From Paracoccaceae bacterium (lineage in GTDB: Bacteria > Pseudomonadota > Alphaproteobacteria > Rhodobacterales > Rhodobacteraceae), in assembly GCA_028284705.1 (NCBI GenBank), contig JANQRE010000023.1:80951-144950 (forward strand): a DNA stretch of 64,000 nt, written 5' to 3'. Position 1 is the first letter of the stretch. Each line of letters begins with the position of its first letter. Shown piece by piece: positions 45,427 through 55,140 of this stretch. A model generated the notes under the pieces. It had not been told where the DNA came from. It did not search any database and saw only the letters and a list, made by a program, of their open reading frames with translations. Both the position numbers and the translations under genes were made by a program.

Positions 45427-46089
45427 TTAGTCGCCGGTCAGCGCGGCTAGAGCTGGCTCCAGTGCGTCATGCGGCAACATGATCAAAGTGTTGCGGCCCG
45501 GAAGCTCCAGCGTGACGGGGCCCGTCACCTCGTTCGAGGTCCCCACCCGGTCAATCGGGCTCAACTCCAACCCGTCGATTGGATACCTAAGCCCCATGCT
45601 TTTTCCCCGAACCGGTACCATCGGGAAGATCGAGAAAACCGTGCCCTTCGGCAGATCAATCTCGAGGCGTTCGGGGGCGAGGAAACAGATATCCTCCTCG
45701 CCAAACAGGATCACCGGCGTGTCGGGAAAACGGGTCAGAACAGAACAGGCCGCGAGCGTGTGATCCAGCCGCGCTCCGGTAAACCCGAGTGCGAGAATTG
45801 CGCGGGCCTCGATCCGGGCGAGACATTTCTCGAAATCGGTGCTGTCCTGATCGGCGATATAGTGAATGCGATCCGCCGGGATTTTTGCGCGGGTTTTGTC
45901 TTCAATTGAATCCAAATCGCCGATGACGGCGTCCGGAACCTTGCCATGGGCCAGCGCCGTGTTGGCACCCCCATCTGCGGCCACGAGAATCGGAGCCAGG
46001 CTAAGCGCTTGATTCACATGGCGAAATTGTGTCGAGCCCCCTCCCAAAAGTGTCAAAAATGTGCGGGTTTGAACAATTCTCGCAGTCAT
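45427..46089 (-). CDS. Thiamine pyrophosphokinase
   Basis: 220 residues from ATG 46089; no ribosome site is visible, so the start is by alignment. It transfers pyrophosphate from ATP to thiamine. Family motifs: [55 protein letters not shown] and the C-terminal [17 protein letters not shown] with its serine-free substrate loop. The 5' end is divergent from the large Ala/Glu-repeat gene. Confidence 0.9.
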   Translation of the reverse strand: MTARIVQTRTFLTLLGGGSTQFRHVNQALSLAPILVAADGGANTALAHGKVPDAVIGDLDSIEDKTRAKIPADRIHYIADQDSTDFEKCLARIEARAILALGFTGARLDHTLAACSVLTRFPDTPVILFGEEDICFLAPERLEIDLPKGTVFSIFPMVPVRGKSMGLRYPIDGLELSPIDRVGTSNEVTGPVTLELPGRNTLIMLPHDALEPALAALTGD

Positions 46090-46229
46090 GGGAGGATTAC
46101 TGCCGAGTCTGGAAACAAACCACAACATTTCTAACTCATAATCATAGGAAATTAACGGTTTTTGTTTGGGATGGGGAAATAACGAGTGGTAAATTCACCC
46201 TCGTGGGTTGGGGAGAAAGTGAGCACACC

Positions 46230-48584
46230 GTGGTTGGTGACAACAAGATCCTGACAGTCTCTTATGGGGCTTTCTCATGTACGTTGGAGGGCTTTGACGA
46301 CCCCTTCAATACGATGAAAGCGATTGCGGAATATTTCCGTGACCTCGCAGCCGGCGACCGGTTCTTCGGCGCCGAACCCCCGCAACCCGATGCCGATATG
46401 CTGCACCGGATTGCCGAACAGACAATTCGCGCTCAGGTGAATGCCGAGGTGGCCGACAATGGATTGATCCTGCGTCAGGCCGAACCTGGGGCGACGCCTG
46501 CGCCTGCGCCTGCTCCCGAGCAGGTTGAAGAGGTGACACCGGCAGAGCGTTTCGGCGCCAATACCGTCGCCGAGAAACTGCAGCGCATCCGCGCGGTCGT
46601 TGCCAATGAAGCGACCCGCCCGGCCTATGTCGAAGAAGATTATTCCGAAGACACCGCCCCTGCGGCTTTCGTGGCACCGGAGATCAAAGCCGTCGATGAC
46701 AATGACGACGAGATCGACCTCTCTTCCGTGATGGAAGATACGGACACCTCCGAGGACGAGGCGGACGCGGAAGCGGAGGCACAAGCCAAAGCGGAAGAAG
46801 AGGCCCGCGCTCAGGCCGAGGCCGAAGCGAAAGCTGAGGAAGAAGCACGCGCGGCGGCAGAAGCCGAGGCAAAGGCCGAAGAGGAAGCCCGCATCGCCGC
46901 CGAGAAGGCTGAGGAAGAGGCGCGTGCGCAAGCGGAAGCTGAAGCCAAGGCCGAGGAAGAAGCCCGTGCGGAAGCCGAGGCGAAAGCCAAGGCGGAAGAA
47001 GAAGCTCGTGCTCAGGCCGAAGCCGAAGCGAAAGCCGAGGAAGAGGCGCGAGCCGCTGCTGAGGAAGAAGCCCGCAAGGCCGCTGAAGCCGAGGCGAAAG
47101 CCGAAGAGGAAGCTCGGGCCGCCGCAGAGGCCGCCGCCAAAGCGGAAGAGGAAGCACGCGAGAAAGCGGAAGCTGAGGCGAAGGCCGAGGAAGAAGCACG
47201 TGCAGAAGCCGAGGCGCAAGCCAAGGCTGAGGAAGAGGCGCGCGCTCAGGCCGAAGCCGAAGCGAAAGCTGAGGAAGAGGCTCGTGCTGCCGCTGAAGCA
47301 GAGGCCGCTGAGGTCGAGACAGACGACACGGATGTGGCAGCATCAGATGAAGCGTCTGACGAGATCGCAGAAGACGAGAACGAAGCCGAGTTCGAAGAGC
47401 CGCTCCCGACGCCACGCCGTCGGATCGTGGTTCAGAAAATCTCGCGCAACGATCTCTCGCAACCGCAACCGGTCGCCGAGGATGCGTCGAATGACGACGA
47501 GCTGTCTCCGGAAGCCGAAGCCGCTCTGATGCGCGAATTGGCCGATCTGGAAGCAGAGACCATCGACAGCGCCGAGGAGACAGAGGCCACCGACCAACCA
47601 GTCGTCGAAGATGGCGATGCAGCAGAAGATGCCATTGCCGCCGCGCTCGAAGCTGAGGAAGACCAGCCTGTCGTCGACGAGGTTTCCGAAGACGCTGAGA
47701 CGGACGAACCGGAAGTCGCTAAGGCGGATGTTGCCGAGGAGTACGAGGAGACCTCTGATGAGGTTGAAGCGGCGTCTGACGAGGCTGATGAGGACGACCA
47801 GGAGGCGGCCCGTGCCGCACGTCTTGCCCGTCGCTCGATCGAGACCGAGGATGAAGAAGCCGCTCTTGAGCGTCTGATGAACGTTACCAGCTCGCGTCTC
47901 GACAATGACGAAAGCTCGGTGCGTCGCGCCTCCATCGCGCATCTGAAAGCCGCGGTGGCCGCAACCAAGGCGGACAGCACTCTGGCAGAGGAAGCCGCGG
48001 CAGAGGAAGAGCGTGAGCTCGACCAATATCGCGACGATCTCGCCCGTGTGGTAAAGCCCGGACGCGCGCGTCCGCGCAGTGACAGCAGCACCAGCCGTCC
48101 GCGCCCTGCCCCGCTCGTGCTTGTGTCCGAGCAGCGTGTGGACCGTCCTGAAACGGACGCGCCCGCGATTGCGGCCACTGCAGATGTGCGCCCGCGTCGG
48201 ATCAGCCACGGCAATCTCGCCTTGCAGGAAGAGCTGGAGGAAGAGGCCGAAGCGGAAGATCGCGCCGGCAACATCTTCGGCGATGAAGAGATCGAAAGCT
48301 TCGGCGAATATGCCGCGCGCCACTCGGCTCTGGAACTGCCGGACATGCTGGAAGCTGCCGCCGCCCACTACACCTGGGTGGAAGATCAGCCGCAGTTCAC
48401 GCGTCCGATGCTGATGCGCAAGATTGCCTCGATCTCGGATGCCCATGCGGTATCGCGGGAAGATGGCTTGCGCGCTTTCGGCACGCTCCTGCGCCAGGGC
48501 GCCATCGTGAAAGATGGCAACGGAAAATTTGCAATCGCGGCCACGTCGCGCTTCGCACCCGAGGCCCAGTCCGACGACGCTTGA
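46230..48584 (+). CDS. Large acidic coiled-coil protein with Ala/Glu repeats
   Basis: About 784 residues if read from GTG 46230 (GGAGAAAG 10 bases upstream); a longer frame reaches 46029 but overlaps the divergent thiamine pyrophosphokinase gene and has no coding look. A conserved-looking N-terminal segment ([40 protein letters not shown]) is followed by about 180 residues of 14-residue [14 protein letters not shown] units containing 13 AEEEAR copies, then an acidic stretch, [14 protein letters not shown], and a compact C-terminal domain ([39 protein letters not shown]) resembling a winged helix. No signal peptide. Function unknown; I believe homologues occur across Rhodobacterales. Confidence 0.75.
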   Translation: MVGDNKILTVSYGAFSCTLEGFDDPFNTMKAIAEYFRDLAAGDRFFGAEPPQPDADMLHRIAEQTIRAQVNAEVADNGLILRQAEPGATPAPAPAPEQVEEVTPAERFGANTVAEKLQRIRAVVANEATRPAYVEEDYSEDTAPAAFVAPEIKAVDDNDDEIDLSSVMEDTDTSEDEADAEAEAQAKAEEEARAQAEAEAKAEEEARAAAEAEAKAEEEARIAAEKAEEEARAQAEAEAKAEEEARAEAEAKAKAEEEARAQAEAEAKAEEEARAAAEEEARKAAEAEAKAEEEARAAAEAAAKAEEEAREKAEAEAKAEEEARAEAEAQAKAEEEARAQAEAEAKAEEEARAAAEAEAAEVETDDTDVAASDEASDEIAEDENEAEFEEPLPTPRRRIVVQKISRNDLSQPQPVAEDASNDDELSPEAEAALMRELADLEAETIDSAEETEATDQPVVEDGDAAEDAIAAALEAEEDQPVVDEVSEDAETDEPEVAKADVAEEYEETSDEVEAASDEADEDDQEAARAARLARRSIETEDEEAALERLMNVTSSRLDNDESSVRRASIAHLKAAVAATKADSTLAEEAAAEEERELDQYRDDLARVVKPGRARPRSDSSTSRPRPAPLVLVSEQRVDRPETDAPAIAATADVRPRRISHGNLALQEELEEEAEAEDRAGNIFGDEEIESFGEYAARHSALELPDMLEAAAAHYTWVEDQPQFTRPMLMRKIASISDAHAVSREDGLRAFGTLLRQGAIVKDGNGKFAIAATSRFAPEAQSDDA
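46757..47315 (+). repeat. In-frame Ala/Glu coding repeat
   Basis: About 42-base units coding [14 protein letters not shown], drifted at third codon positions (GCCGAAGCGAAAGCTGAGGA and close variants). The 14-residue period equals two heptads, so a long single helix or coiled coil is expected. Confidence 0.8.
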
Positions 48585-48610
48585 TCGTCTAAGGGCACGC
48601 CAACCACCGG

Positions 48611-48646
48611 AACGGGGTGGACCTTCGGGTCCGCCCCGTTTTGTTT
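48611..48646 (+). terminator. Intrinsic terminator with cUUCGg tetraloop
   Basis: AACGGGG-t-GGACC (48611-48623) pairs with GGTCC-g-CCCCGTT (48628-48640): 13 base pairs including one T-G wobble, closed by a C(TTCG)G tetraloop and followed by TTGTTT. It should end transcription of the large repeat-protein gene, whose stop is 27 bases upstream. Confidence 0.85.
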
Positions 48647-48652
48647 GGCGCG

Positions 48653-48825
48653 CCAAAGTTTTTCAAAAAACTTTGGATCAAGGATTTTGCAAAAATCCTT
48701 CCGCAAACGATTTCCAAATCGTTTGTCCCAAGTTACTTCGAAGCGGCTTGCCCCAGAGTTTCCCAGAAACTCTGGACACAGGATTTCCGGAAAATCCTGT
48801 CAGCAAACCCTGTGTCAGGGTTTGC
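48653..48825. repeat. Array of seven tandem 21-24 nt palindromes
   Basis: Palindromes: 48653-48676 (CCAAAGTTT), 48680-48700 (AAGGATTTT), 48704-48725 (CAAACGATTT), 48729-48750 (CAAGTT-CTTC, imperfect), 48753-48775 (CCAGAGTTT), 48778-48800 (ACAGGATTT), 48803-48825 (GCAAACCCTG), left arms given. Spacers are only 2-3 bases. The array lies between a terminator and the stop codon of the convergent DUF2842 gene. Confidence 0.85.
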
Positions 48826-48826
48826 G

Positions 48827-49054
48827 CTAGCCGTCACTGTCTGCGTCAGGATCAGCTTGACCGATCCCCTTGAAGACGAATTTGAACGGCAGTGCCCAGA
48901 CGATGCCGAGCGCGACATAGATGACCAACTCAAGCAGCAGATTTGGCCGCGGCAACAGGTTCACAATCGTGACGGCAGCCACGATATAAATCGGCAGGCC
49001 GATCAGCAGGATCACCAGCGACCAGCGCCGCCGCGCTTTGTAACTCAGGGCCAT
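48827..49054 (-). CDS. DUF2842 small membrane protein
   Basis: 75 residues. ALSYKARRRWSLVILLIGLP starts the first helix, and VIYVALGIVWALPFKFVFKG the second; a short acidic tail (ADPDADSDG) follows. This is the DUF2842 layout common in alphaproteobacteria. It starts 12 bases after the purA stop and is likely co-transcribed with it. Its stop abuts the palindrome array. Confidence 0.85.
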   Translation of the reverse strand: MALSYKARRRWSLVILLIGLPIYIVAAVTIVNLLPRPNLLLELVIYVALGIVWALPFKFVFKGIGQADPDADSDG

Positions 49055-49066
49055 ATGCGCCTCACA

Positions 49067-50362
49067 TCAATCGGCGAAGGGGTCGGTCACAAGGATTGTG
49101 TCTTCGCGCTCCGGTGAGGTGGAAAGTAGCGCCACGGGGCACTCGATCAACTCCTCCACCCGGCGCACATATTTGATCGCATTGGCGGGCAGCTCCGCCC
49201 AGGAGCGCGCGCCTTCCGTGCTCTCCGACCAGCCCGGCATCTCTTCATAGACCGGCACGCAGCGCGCCTGCTCTTCCGCCGCGATGGGCAGATAGTCGAG
49301 CCGCACCCCGTCGAGATCATACCCTACACAAATCTTCAACGTCTCAAATCCATCGAGCACATCAAGTTTGGTCAGCGAAATCCCCGTCACACCCGAGGTC
49401 GCGCAAGTCTGGCGCACCAATGCGGCATCAAACCAGCCACAGCGCCGTTTGCGCCCGGTGGTGGTGCCGAACTCATGGCCCCGCTCACCGAGGCGCTGAC
49501 CATCTTCATCTTCCAACTCGGTCGGGAACGGCCCCTCGCCCACGCGGGTCGTATAGGCCTTCACGATGCCCAGCACATAATCGATCGAGCCAGGTCCGAC
49601 GCCCACACCGGTCGCCGCCTGACCGGCGATCACATTCGACGAGGTTACAAACGGATAGGTGCCGAAATCGATATCCAACAGCGCCCCTTGCGCGCCTTCA
49701 AAGAGGATGCGCTCCCCCTTTTTCTTGCGTTCGTTCAAGACTTTCCAAACCGGAGCCGCGAAAGGCAGAACTTTCGGCGCAATCTCCCTCAACGCTTCCA
49801 GCAACGCGTCGCGATCCACCGCCTCAATCCCCAAGCCTTTGCGCAGCGGATCATGGTGCTGCAGCGCGCGATCCACCCGCGCCTCCAGCGTCGCATCATC
49901 AGCGAGGTCAGCCACGCGCACAGAGCGGCGTCCGACCTTATCCTCGTAGGCCGGTCCAATCCCGCGGCCGGTGGTGCCAATCTTCGTACCCTTGGAGGCG
50001 GCCTCTTCCCGGGCCCGGTCCAGCTCCCCATGGATCGGCAGGATCAACGGCGTGTTCTCGGCGATCATCAGCGTCTCGGGGGTGATCTCCACCCCTTGCT
50101 CGCGAATACCGTCGATCTCACGCACCAGATGCCAGGGGTCGAGCACCACGCCGTTGCCGATCACCGACAATTTACCGCCGCGCACTACGCCCGAGGGTAA
50201 CGCATGCAGTTTGTACACTTTCCCATCGATGACCAGCGTGTGGCCCGCATTATGCCCGCCCTGAAACCGCGCGATCACATCGGCGCGTTCGCTCAGCCAA
50301 TCGACGATCTTGCCCTTGCCCTCATCGCCCCATTGCGCGCCGACCACCACCACATTGGCCAT
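49067..50362 (-). CDS. purA: Adenylosuccinate synthetase
   Basis: 431 residues from ATG 50362. GTP-dependent conversion of IMP and aspartate to adenylosuccinate. Motifs: [20 protein letters not shown]-loop, [60 protein letters not shown] and [14 protein letters not shown]. Divergent from secG with 141 bases between. Confidence 0.97.
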   Translation of the reverse strand: MANVVVVGAQWGDEGKGKIVDWLSERADVIARFQGGHNAGHTLVIDGKVYKLHALPSGVVRGGKLSVIGNGVVLDPWHLVREIDGIREQGVEITPETLMIAENTPLILPIHGELDRAREEAASKGTKIGTTGRGIGPAYEDKVGRRSVRVADLADDATLEARVDRALQHHDPLRKGLGIEAVDRDALLEALREIAPKVLPFAAPVWKVLNERKKKGERILFEGAQGALLDIDFGTYPFVTSSNVIAGQAATGVGVGPGSIDYVLGIVKAYTTRVGEGPFPTELEDEDGQRLGERGHEFGTTTGRKRRCGWFDAALVRQTCATSGVTGISLTKLDVLDGFETLKICVGYDLDGVRLDYLPIAAEEQARCVPVYEEMPGWSESTEGARSWAELPANAIKYVRRVEELIECPVALLSTSPEREDTILVTDPFAD

Positions 50363-50503
50363 CTGATCCGTCCCTTCGATCCGCCGTGAAACCCGCGCCC
50401 GTATAGCGAGGCGGCGAAAGCGGTGAAAGCGCAAATTCCCGCCTTGCGGTTAAGCGTCGCGATGTCTAAATAGCCGTTCAACCAAGCCTGAGGCCCCGAC
50501 CAC

Positions 50504-50851
50504 ATGGAAAACATCGTCCTGACAGTGCATTTGATCATCGCGCTTTGCCTGATCGGCATCGTGCTGGTGCAGCGCTCCGAGGGCGGAGGTCTGGGGATCG
50601 GTGGCGGCGGCGGCGGAGCCATGGGCGGACGCCCGGCAGTCACGCCGCTTGGCAAACTCACCTGGCTTTTTGGCATTGCCTTTGTGATCACCTCGATCAC
50701 ATTGACCATTCTGGCCTCGAGCGGCGGCACAGGATCGGTGCTGGATGGCGATGCATTGCTTCCGCCCGCAACCGAGGAAGCGCCTGAAACCTCGCCGCTT
50801 CTGCCGCCGACAGTCGATACACCGACCACGCAGCCCCGCGCCGACGAGTAA
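50504..50851 (+). CDS. secG: Preprotein translocase subunit SecG
   Basis: 115 residues. Two membrane helices (VLTVHLIIALCLIGIVLVQR and TWLFGIAFVITSITLTIL) flank the conserved Gly-rich loop SEGGGLGIGGGGGG. A Pro/Thr-rich tail follows (PETSPLLPPTVDTP). SecG assists SecYE during SecA cycling. secG-pyrG is a frequent alphaproteobacterial pair. Confidence 0.93.
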   Translation: MENIVLTVHLIIALCLIGIVLVQRSEGGGLGIGGGGGGAMGGRPAVTPLGKLTWLFGIAFVITSITLTILASSGGTGSVLDGDALLPPATEEAPETSPLLPPTVDTPTTQPRADE

Positions 50852-50916
50852 GGCGGCACTACCTACCAAAGCTGGAGTTTACGCCGGGTGAAGCCACATC
50901 ATCTGGGGCTGACCGG

Positions 50917-50980
50917 TTGCGCGCAATTTGCGAATCCGTCTATACTGGATTCCCGTGGATGAGGGTTTTCGAAACCCCTC
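50917..50980 (+). promoter_or_regulatory. pyrG: pyrG promoter and leader hairpin
   Basis: TTGCGC (50917-50922) and TATACT (50941-50946) with 18-base spacing form a promoter. The transcribed leader has a hairpin GAGGGTTT-tcg-AAACC(C)CCTC at 50961-50980, about 40 bases before the pyrG start. It lacks a T tract, so it is not an obvious terminator. Confidence 0.5.
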
Positions 50981-51019
50981 AAAAACCAAGAATACGGACG
51001 GTTGCACGGGGCTCAGCAC

Positions 51020-52663
51020 ATGGCGAGATTCATCTTTATTACTGGCGGCGTTGTGTCGTCCCTCGGCAAGGGTTTGGCCTCCGCCGCGCTCGGGGCGCTG
51101 CTGCAGGCGCGCGGATACTCAGTGCGATTGCGCAAGCTGGACCCTTACCTGAATGTCGACCCCGGCACGATGTCACCGTTTGAACATGGCGAGGTGTTCG
51201 TCACCGATGACGGGGCCGAGACCGATCTCGATCTGGGCCATTATGAACGTTTCACCGGTGTGGCGGCGCGTATGACCGACAGTGTCTCCTCGGGGCGCAT
51301 TTATTCCAATGTGCTGGAGAAGGAGCGCCGCGGTGACTATCTGGGCAAGACCATTCAGGTCGTCCCGCATGTCACCAACGAGATCAAGGAGTTCATCGCC
51401 ATCGGCGAGGACGAGGTCGATTTCATGCTCTGCGAGATCGGCGGCACAGTGGGCGACATCGAAGGCCTGCCCTTCTTCGAAGCGATCCGGCAATTCAGCC
51501 ACGAGCGTCCGCGCGGGCAGTGCCTGTTCATGCACCTGACCCTGCTGCCATACCTGTCCGCCTCGGGCGAGTTGAAGACGAAGCCGACGCAACACTCGGT
51601 TAAGGAGTTGCAATCCATCGGCATCGCGCCCGACATTCTGGTCTGCCGGTCCGAACACGACATTCCGGTCAAGGAGCGCGAGAAGCTGGCGCTGTTTTGT
51701 AATGTGCGGCCCGAATGTGTGATTGCCGCCTATGATCTGAAATCGATCTATGACGCGCCGCTCGCCTATCACAACGAGGGGCTTGATCAGGCGGTGCTCG
51801 ATTGTTTCGGCATCTCGCCGGCGCCGCAGCCGAAACTGGAGGTCTGGGAGGATGTCTCGGACCGCATTCACAACCCCGAAGGCAAGGTGAAGGTCGCGAT
51901 TGTCGGCAAATATACCCAGCTCGAGGACGCCTATAAATCCATTGCAGAGGCCCTAACCCATGGCGGCATGGCCAACCGCGTGAAGGTGAAGGTGGATTGG
52001 GTCGATGCCGAGATTTTTGAGCGCGAGGACCCCGCCCCGCATCTCGAAGGATTCCATGCCATCCTGGTGCCGGGTGGCTTCGGCGAACGCGGCACGGAAG
52101 GCAAGATCAAGGCCGCGCAATTCGCTCGTGAGCGTGGCATCCCCTATCTCGGCATATGTCTGGGCATGCAGATGGCGGTGATTGAGGCCGCGCGCAATCT
52201 GGCGGGGCTATCCGATGCGGGCTCCGAGGAGTTTGACCATGAGGCGGGCAAGAAGCGCTTCACACCGGTGGTCTATCACCTGAAAGAATGGGTGCAGGGC
52301 AATGCGAAAGTGAAGCGCAAGGCCTCCGACGATAAAGGCGGCACGATGCGCCTTGGGGCTTATGATGCGACACTGAAGGAAGGCTCAAAAGTGGCCGAGG
52401 TCTATGACACGCTTGCCATCGAAGAGCGTCACCGCCACCGCTATGAGGTCGATATCAAGTACCGCAAGGACCTAGAGGCGAAGGGGTTGGTCTTCTCCGG
52501 CATGTCGCCGGATGGCCGTTTGCCCGAGATCGTCGAGGTGAAAGACCACCCTTGGTTCATCGGCGTACAGTTTCACCCCGAGTTGAAGTCCAAACCCTTC
52601 GCGCCGCACCCGCTGTTCGCCGATTTTGTGCGGGCCGCAAAAGAGAACTCGCGGCTGGTGTGA
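51020..52663 (+). CDS. pyrG: CTP synthase
   Basis: 547 residues from ATG 51020 ([18 protein letters not shown]). Amidoligase domain with P-loop [50 protein letters not shown]; glutaminase domain with [27 protein letters not shown], nucleophile YLGICLGMQ (Cys) and the FHPELKSKP His-Glu pair. It aminates UTP to CTP. Confidence 0.97.
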   Translation: MARFIFITGGVVSSLGKGLASAALGALLQARGYSVRLRKLDPYLNVDPGTMSPFEHGEVFVTDDGAETDLDLGHYERFTGVAARMTDSVSSGRIYSNVLEKERRGDYLGKTIQVVPHVTNEIKEFIAIGEDEVDFMLCEIGGTVGDIEGLPFFEAIRQFSHERPRGQCLFMHLTLLPYLSASGELKTKPTQHSVKELQSIGIAPDILVCRSEHDIPVKEREKLALFCNVRPECVIAAYDLKSIYDAPLAYHNEGLDQAVLDCFGISPAPQPKLEVWEDVSDRIHNPEGKVKVAIVGKYTQLEDAYKSIAEALTHGGMANRVKVKVDWVDAEIFEREDPAPHLEGFHAILVPGGFGERGTEGKIKAAQFARERGIPYLGICLGMQMAVIEAARNLAGLSDAGSEEFDHEAGKKRFTPVVYHLKEWVQGNAKVKRKASDDKGGTMRLGAYDATLKEGSKVAEVYDTLAIEERHRHRYEVDIKYRKDLEAKGLVFSGMSPDGRLPEIVEVKDHPWFIGVQFHPELKSKPFAPHPLFADFVRAAKENSRLV

Positions 52664-52727
52664 TCCCTCAGCCACTGCAAGGTATTCTCGATCAGATCGA
52701 AACCCAAGACAGGCAAAAGGATTTGTA

Positions 52728-53021
52728 ATGCCCAAAGGATATTGGATCGCCCATGTGGATGTGCATGACGCGGAGGTTTATGAACAATACAAAGCCGCCA
52801 ATGCCGCGCCGTTTGCGAAATATGGCGCCCGGTTTGTGGTGCGTGGCGGACCTCAGGAAGTGCGCGAGGGCGCGATGCGGCCCCGCACCGTGGTGATCGA
52901 ATTTCCGAGCGTGGAGGCTGCACGAGCCTGTTATGACAGCGACGAATACGCCGCCGCGAAGGCGATCCGGACGCCCATTTCTGACGGCGATCTGATCATC
53001 GTCGAGGGCTATGATCCCTAA
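52728..53021 (+). CDS. DUF1330 protein
   Basis: 97 residues. PKGYWIAHVDVHDAEVYEQY, KYGARFVVRGG and IEFPSVEAARACYDSDEYAA then GDLIIVEGYD are the DUF1330 (dimeric alpha/beta barrel) pattern. Function unknown; ATG 52728 lies at the fold's first strand. It follows pyrG by 64 bases. Confidence 0.88.
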   Translation: MPKGYWIAHVDVHDAEVYEQYKAANAAPFAKYGARFVVRGGPQEVREGAMRPRTVVIEFPSVEAARACYDSDEYAAAKAIRTPISDGDLIIVEGYDP

Positions 53022-53059
53022 GACTTGCATTCGGTCGTATGCGAATTACGTCCGACCGC

Positions 53060-53512
53060 ATGATCGGAGAATTTTTCAAACGGCTGAGCGGTGAGGCGAC
53101 CGAGGTCGAGCCCACCGAAGACGATGCTCGCCTTGCCTTGGCCGCGCTTTTGGTGCGCGTCGCGCGTTCCAACTGGGACTATGCGCAGGAAGAAGTGGAC
53201 CGGATCGACGCAATCCTGGTGCAGCGCTACGGTTTGAGCGCCGATGACGCTGCCGATGTACGCACCGATGCGGAAGCGCTTGAGGCGCAGGCCAATGACA
53301 CGGTGCAGTTTACCCGCACAATCAAGGACGCGGTGCCGTTTGAGGAGCGCGAAGCGGTGATGGAAGCGTTGTGGGAACTGGTGCTCGCCGATGGTCACCG
53401 GCATCACGAAGAAGACGCGATCCTGCGCCTGATTGCGCCGCTTCTGGGGGTGAATGACCGCGATTCCGCCCTTGCTCGGCAACGTGTTGAGGCCCGTCTC
53501 GTCGCGGATTAA
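53060..53512 (+). CDS. TerB-like protein
   Basis: 150 residues from ATG 53060 (53039 is also open). All-helical TerB pattern: DDARLALAALLVRVARSNWD, YAQEEVDRIDAILVQRYGL, then PFEEREAVMEALWELVLADG and HHEEDAILRLIAPLLGV with acidic metal-binding turns. Named for tellurite-resistance proteins, but no ter genes are near; stand-alone TerB proteins are of unknown function. Overlaps no neighbour; the next start is 10 bases on. Confidence 0.8.
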   Translation: MIGEFFKRLSGEATEVEPTEDDARLALAALLVRVARSNWDYAQEEVDRIDAILVQRYGLSADDAADVRTDAEALEAQANDTVQFTRTIKDAVPFEEREAVMEALWELVLADGHRHHEEDAILRLIAPLLGVNDRDSALARQRVEARLVAD

Positions 53513-53522
53513 CCTCGCGGGC

Positions 53523-54275
53523 ATGATCGCCTCTTTCCCGATGTATGACCGCCCTGAGACGCGCCCCGCCTGGGACGCGTTTTGGTCTGCGGTCGCGTCG
53601 CAAGCAGACGGATTGCCGAACCACCTGACTTGGGATGAGGAAGCCAGCGCCCACTGGACGCGCGACGATTTGGTGATCTCGCAGACCTGCTCCCTGCCCT
53701 ATCGCACGCGTTTGCATGGCAAGGTCACTCTGCTCGGGGCGTTTGACTTCGACCTGCCGGGCTGTGCGCCGGGCTATTACAATTCGGTGCTCCTGATGCG
53801 CCGCGATGATCCGCGTCAGACACCTGCCGACTGGTCAGACCTCACGCTTGCCTATAACGCGCCCGACAGCCAATCGGGTTGGGCCGCGCCTTATTTTCAC
53901 GCGACTGCCTTGGGCACGCGGTTTGCGAACGGGTATGAGACCGGCGCACATCACGCCTCCGCCATCGCAGTCGCGGAAGGCCGCGCGGATATCGCCGCGC
54001 TGGATGCCCAGACCCACCGATTGCTGATGACCTATGAGCCCGATCTCATGGCGCAACTCATCGAGATCGACCGCACCGCACCCACGCCGGGCCTGCCGGT
54101 GATCACAGGTAAAGGCCGTGAGGCGATCGGCACCTCTGACTTGCAAAACGCGCTGGAAACAATGCCGATGGAGGTGCGGTCCAAACTCGGCATCAGGGCC
54201 TTCGTGCCATTCGATCCAGATGAGTACGTGGCACTGTCGGTCCCGCCCGCCCCGCAAGAGGTCTTCAGCCGCTGA
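53523..54275 (+). CDS. PhnD-like solute-binding-fold protein without signal peptide
   Basis: 250 residues from ATG 53523. IASFPMYDRPETRPAWDAFW at the very N-terminus, ISQTCSLPYRTRLHGKVTLL, GCAPGYYNSVLLMRRDD, LAYNAPDSQSGWAAPY and HHASAIAVAEGRADIAALDA follow the type 2 periplasmic-binding fold of phosphonate/phosphite PhnD proteins. There is no hydrophobic leader, so it should stay in the cytoplasm, and no Phn permease is adjacent. It ends 49 bases before the ABC operon and could be its first gene or separate. Confidence 0.75.
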   Translation: MIASFPMYDRPETRPAWDAFWSAVASQADGLPNHLTWDEEASAHWTRDDLVISQTCSLPYRTRLHGKVTLLGAFDFDLPGCAPGYYNSVLLMRRDDPRQTPADWSDLTLAYNAPDSQSGWAAPYFHATALGTRFANGYETGAHHASAIAVAEGRADIAALDAQTHRLLMTYEPDLMAQLIEIDRTAPTPGLPVITGKGREAIGTSDLQNALETMPMEVRSKLGIRAFVPFDPDEYVALSVPPAPQEVFSR

Positions 54276-54279
54276 CGCA

Positions 54280-54324
54280 GGGTTACGCGTTACCCGATTG
54301 CAAAACCTGCAAAATTCGTGACAC
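54280..54324 (+). promoter_or_regulatory. Possible operator ahead of the amine operon
   Basis: GGGTTACGCGTTACCC at 54280-54295 is a near-palindrome (two central mismatches), followed by the direct repeat TTGCAAAACC-TGCAAAATT. It lies between the PhnD-like gene and the ABC ATPase gene and may bind a regulator of the operon; none is in the window. Confidence 0.3.
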
Positions 54325-55140
54325 TTGGCGCTCGGGGAGACCAACAGACTGCCAACACACGTGACCACGGCCGACGCACCTGTCATCGAAATTCGCGACC
54401 TGCACAAAGCCTATGGCGAGTTGGAGGTGCTGAAAGGCGTCGATATCACCGCGCCTGCGGGCCATGTGGTCTCGCTGATCGGGTCCTCCGGCTCTGGCAA
54501 ATCCACGCTTCTGAGATGCGCGAACCTGCTGGAGGACAGCCAGCAGGGCGAGGTTCTGTTCTGCGGCGAGGCGGTGACGTGGAAGGGCTCAGGATTGGCG
54601 CGCAAACCGTCCGACGCGAAACAGGTCACGCGTATTCGCACCAACCTCTCGATGGTGTTTCAGCAGTTCAACCTCTGGGCGCATATGACGATTCTGCAAA
54701 ACGTCATGGAAGCGCCGATCACGGTGCTGGGCCAGGACCCCGCGGAGGTCGAGACCCGCGCTCGCGACATCCTCAACAAGGTCGGGATCGGTGACAAGGC
54801 GGATGTCTATCCGGCGCAGATGTCCGGCGGTCAGCAGCAGCGCGCAGCCATCGCGCGAGCGCTGTGCATGCAGCCCAAGGCGCTGCTTTTCGACGAGCCC
54901 ACCTCTGCGCTCGACCCCGAGCTTGAGCAGGAAGTTGTCAAAGTTATCAAGGATTTGGCCGCTGAGGGGCGCACGATGATCATCGTGACGCACGATATGC
55001 GGCTGGCCAATGATGTCTCTGATCATGTTGTCTTTCTACATCAAGGCAAGATCGAGGAAGAAGGGCCGCCCGAGGCGGTCTTCGGTGCGCCAAAAACCGA
55101 GCGATTGCAGGGCTTTCTCAGTGCGACGGGGGCCGCATGA
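54325..55140 (+). CDS. Polar-amino-acid-type ABC transporter ATP-binding protein
   Basis: 271 residues from TTG 54325; GTG 54361 is an alternative, and a GGGGAG site at 54334 suits neither well, so the first dozen residues are unsure. ABC motifs: Walker A IGSSGSGKSTLLRC, Q-loop VFQQFNLWAHMT, signature MSGGQQQRAAIARAL, Walker B LLFDEPTSALDPE and H-loop VTHDM. Closest to the HisP/GlnQ/ArtP group of amino-acid importers. The start of the binding-protein gene overlaps its end by four bases. Confidence 0.92.
   Translation: MALGETNRLPTHVTTADAPVIEIRDLHKAYGELEVLKGVDITAPAGHVVSLIGSSGSGKSTLLRCANLLEDSQQGEVLFCGEAVTWKGSGLARKPSDAKQVTRIRTNLSMVFQQFNLWAHMTILQNVMEAPITVLGQDPAEVETRARDILNKVGIGDKADVYPAQMSGGQQQRAAIARALCMQPKALLFDEPTSALDPELEQEVVKVIKDLAAEGRTMIIVTHDMRLANDVSDHVVFLHQGKIEEEGPPEAVFGAPKTERLQGFLSATGAA

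Noticed and set aside
46029..46229. N-terminal extension of the Ala/Glu-repeat gene
   Set aside because: It overlaps the start of the divergent thiamine pyrophosphokinase gene and the translated sequence has no family-like features; GTG 46230 is preferred.
46275..47415. Long minus-strand frames opposite the Ala/Glu repeat
   Set aside because: They are by-products of the repetitive GC-rich codons (Leu/Arg/Phe-rich low complexity) and have no domain pattern.
48653..48825. Possible CRISPR array
   Set aside because: Units are unequal palindromes without constant direct repeats or 30-base spacers, and no cas gene is present.
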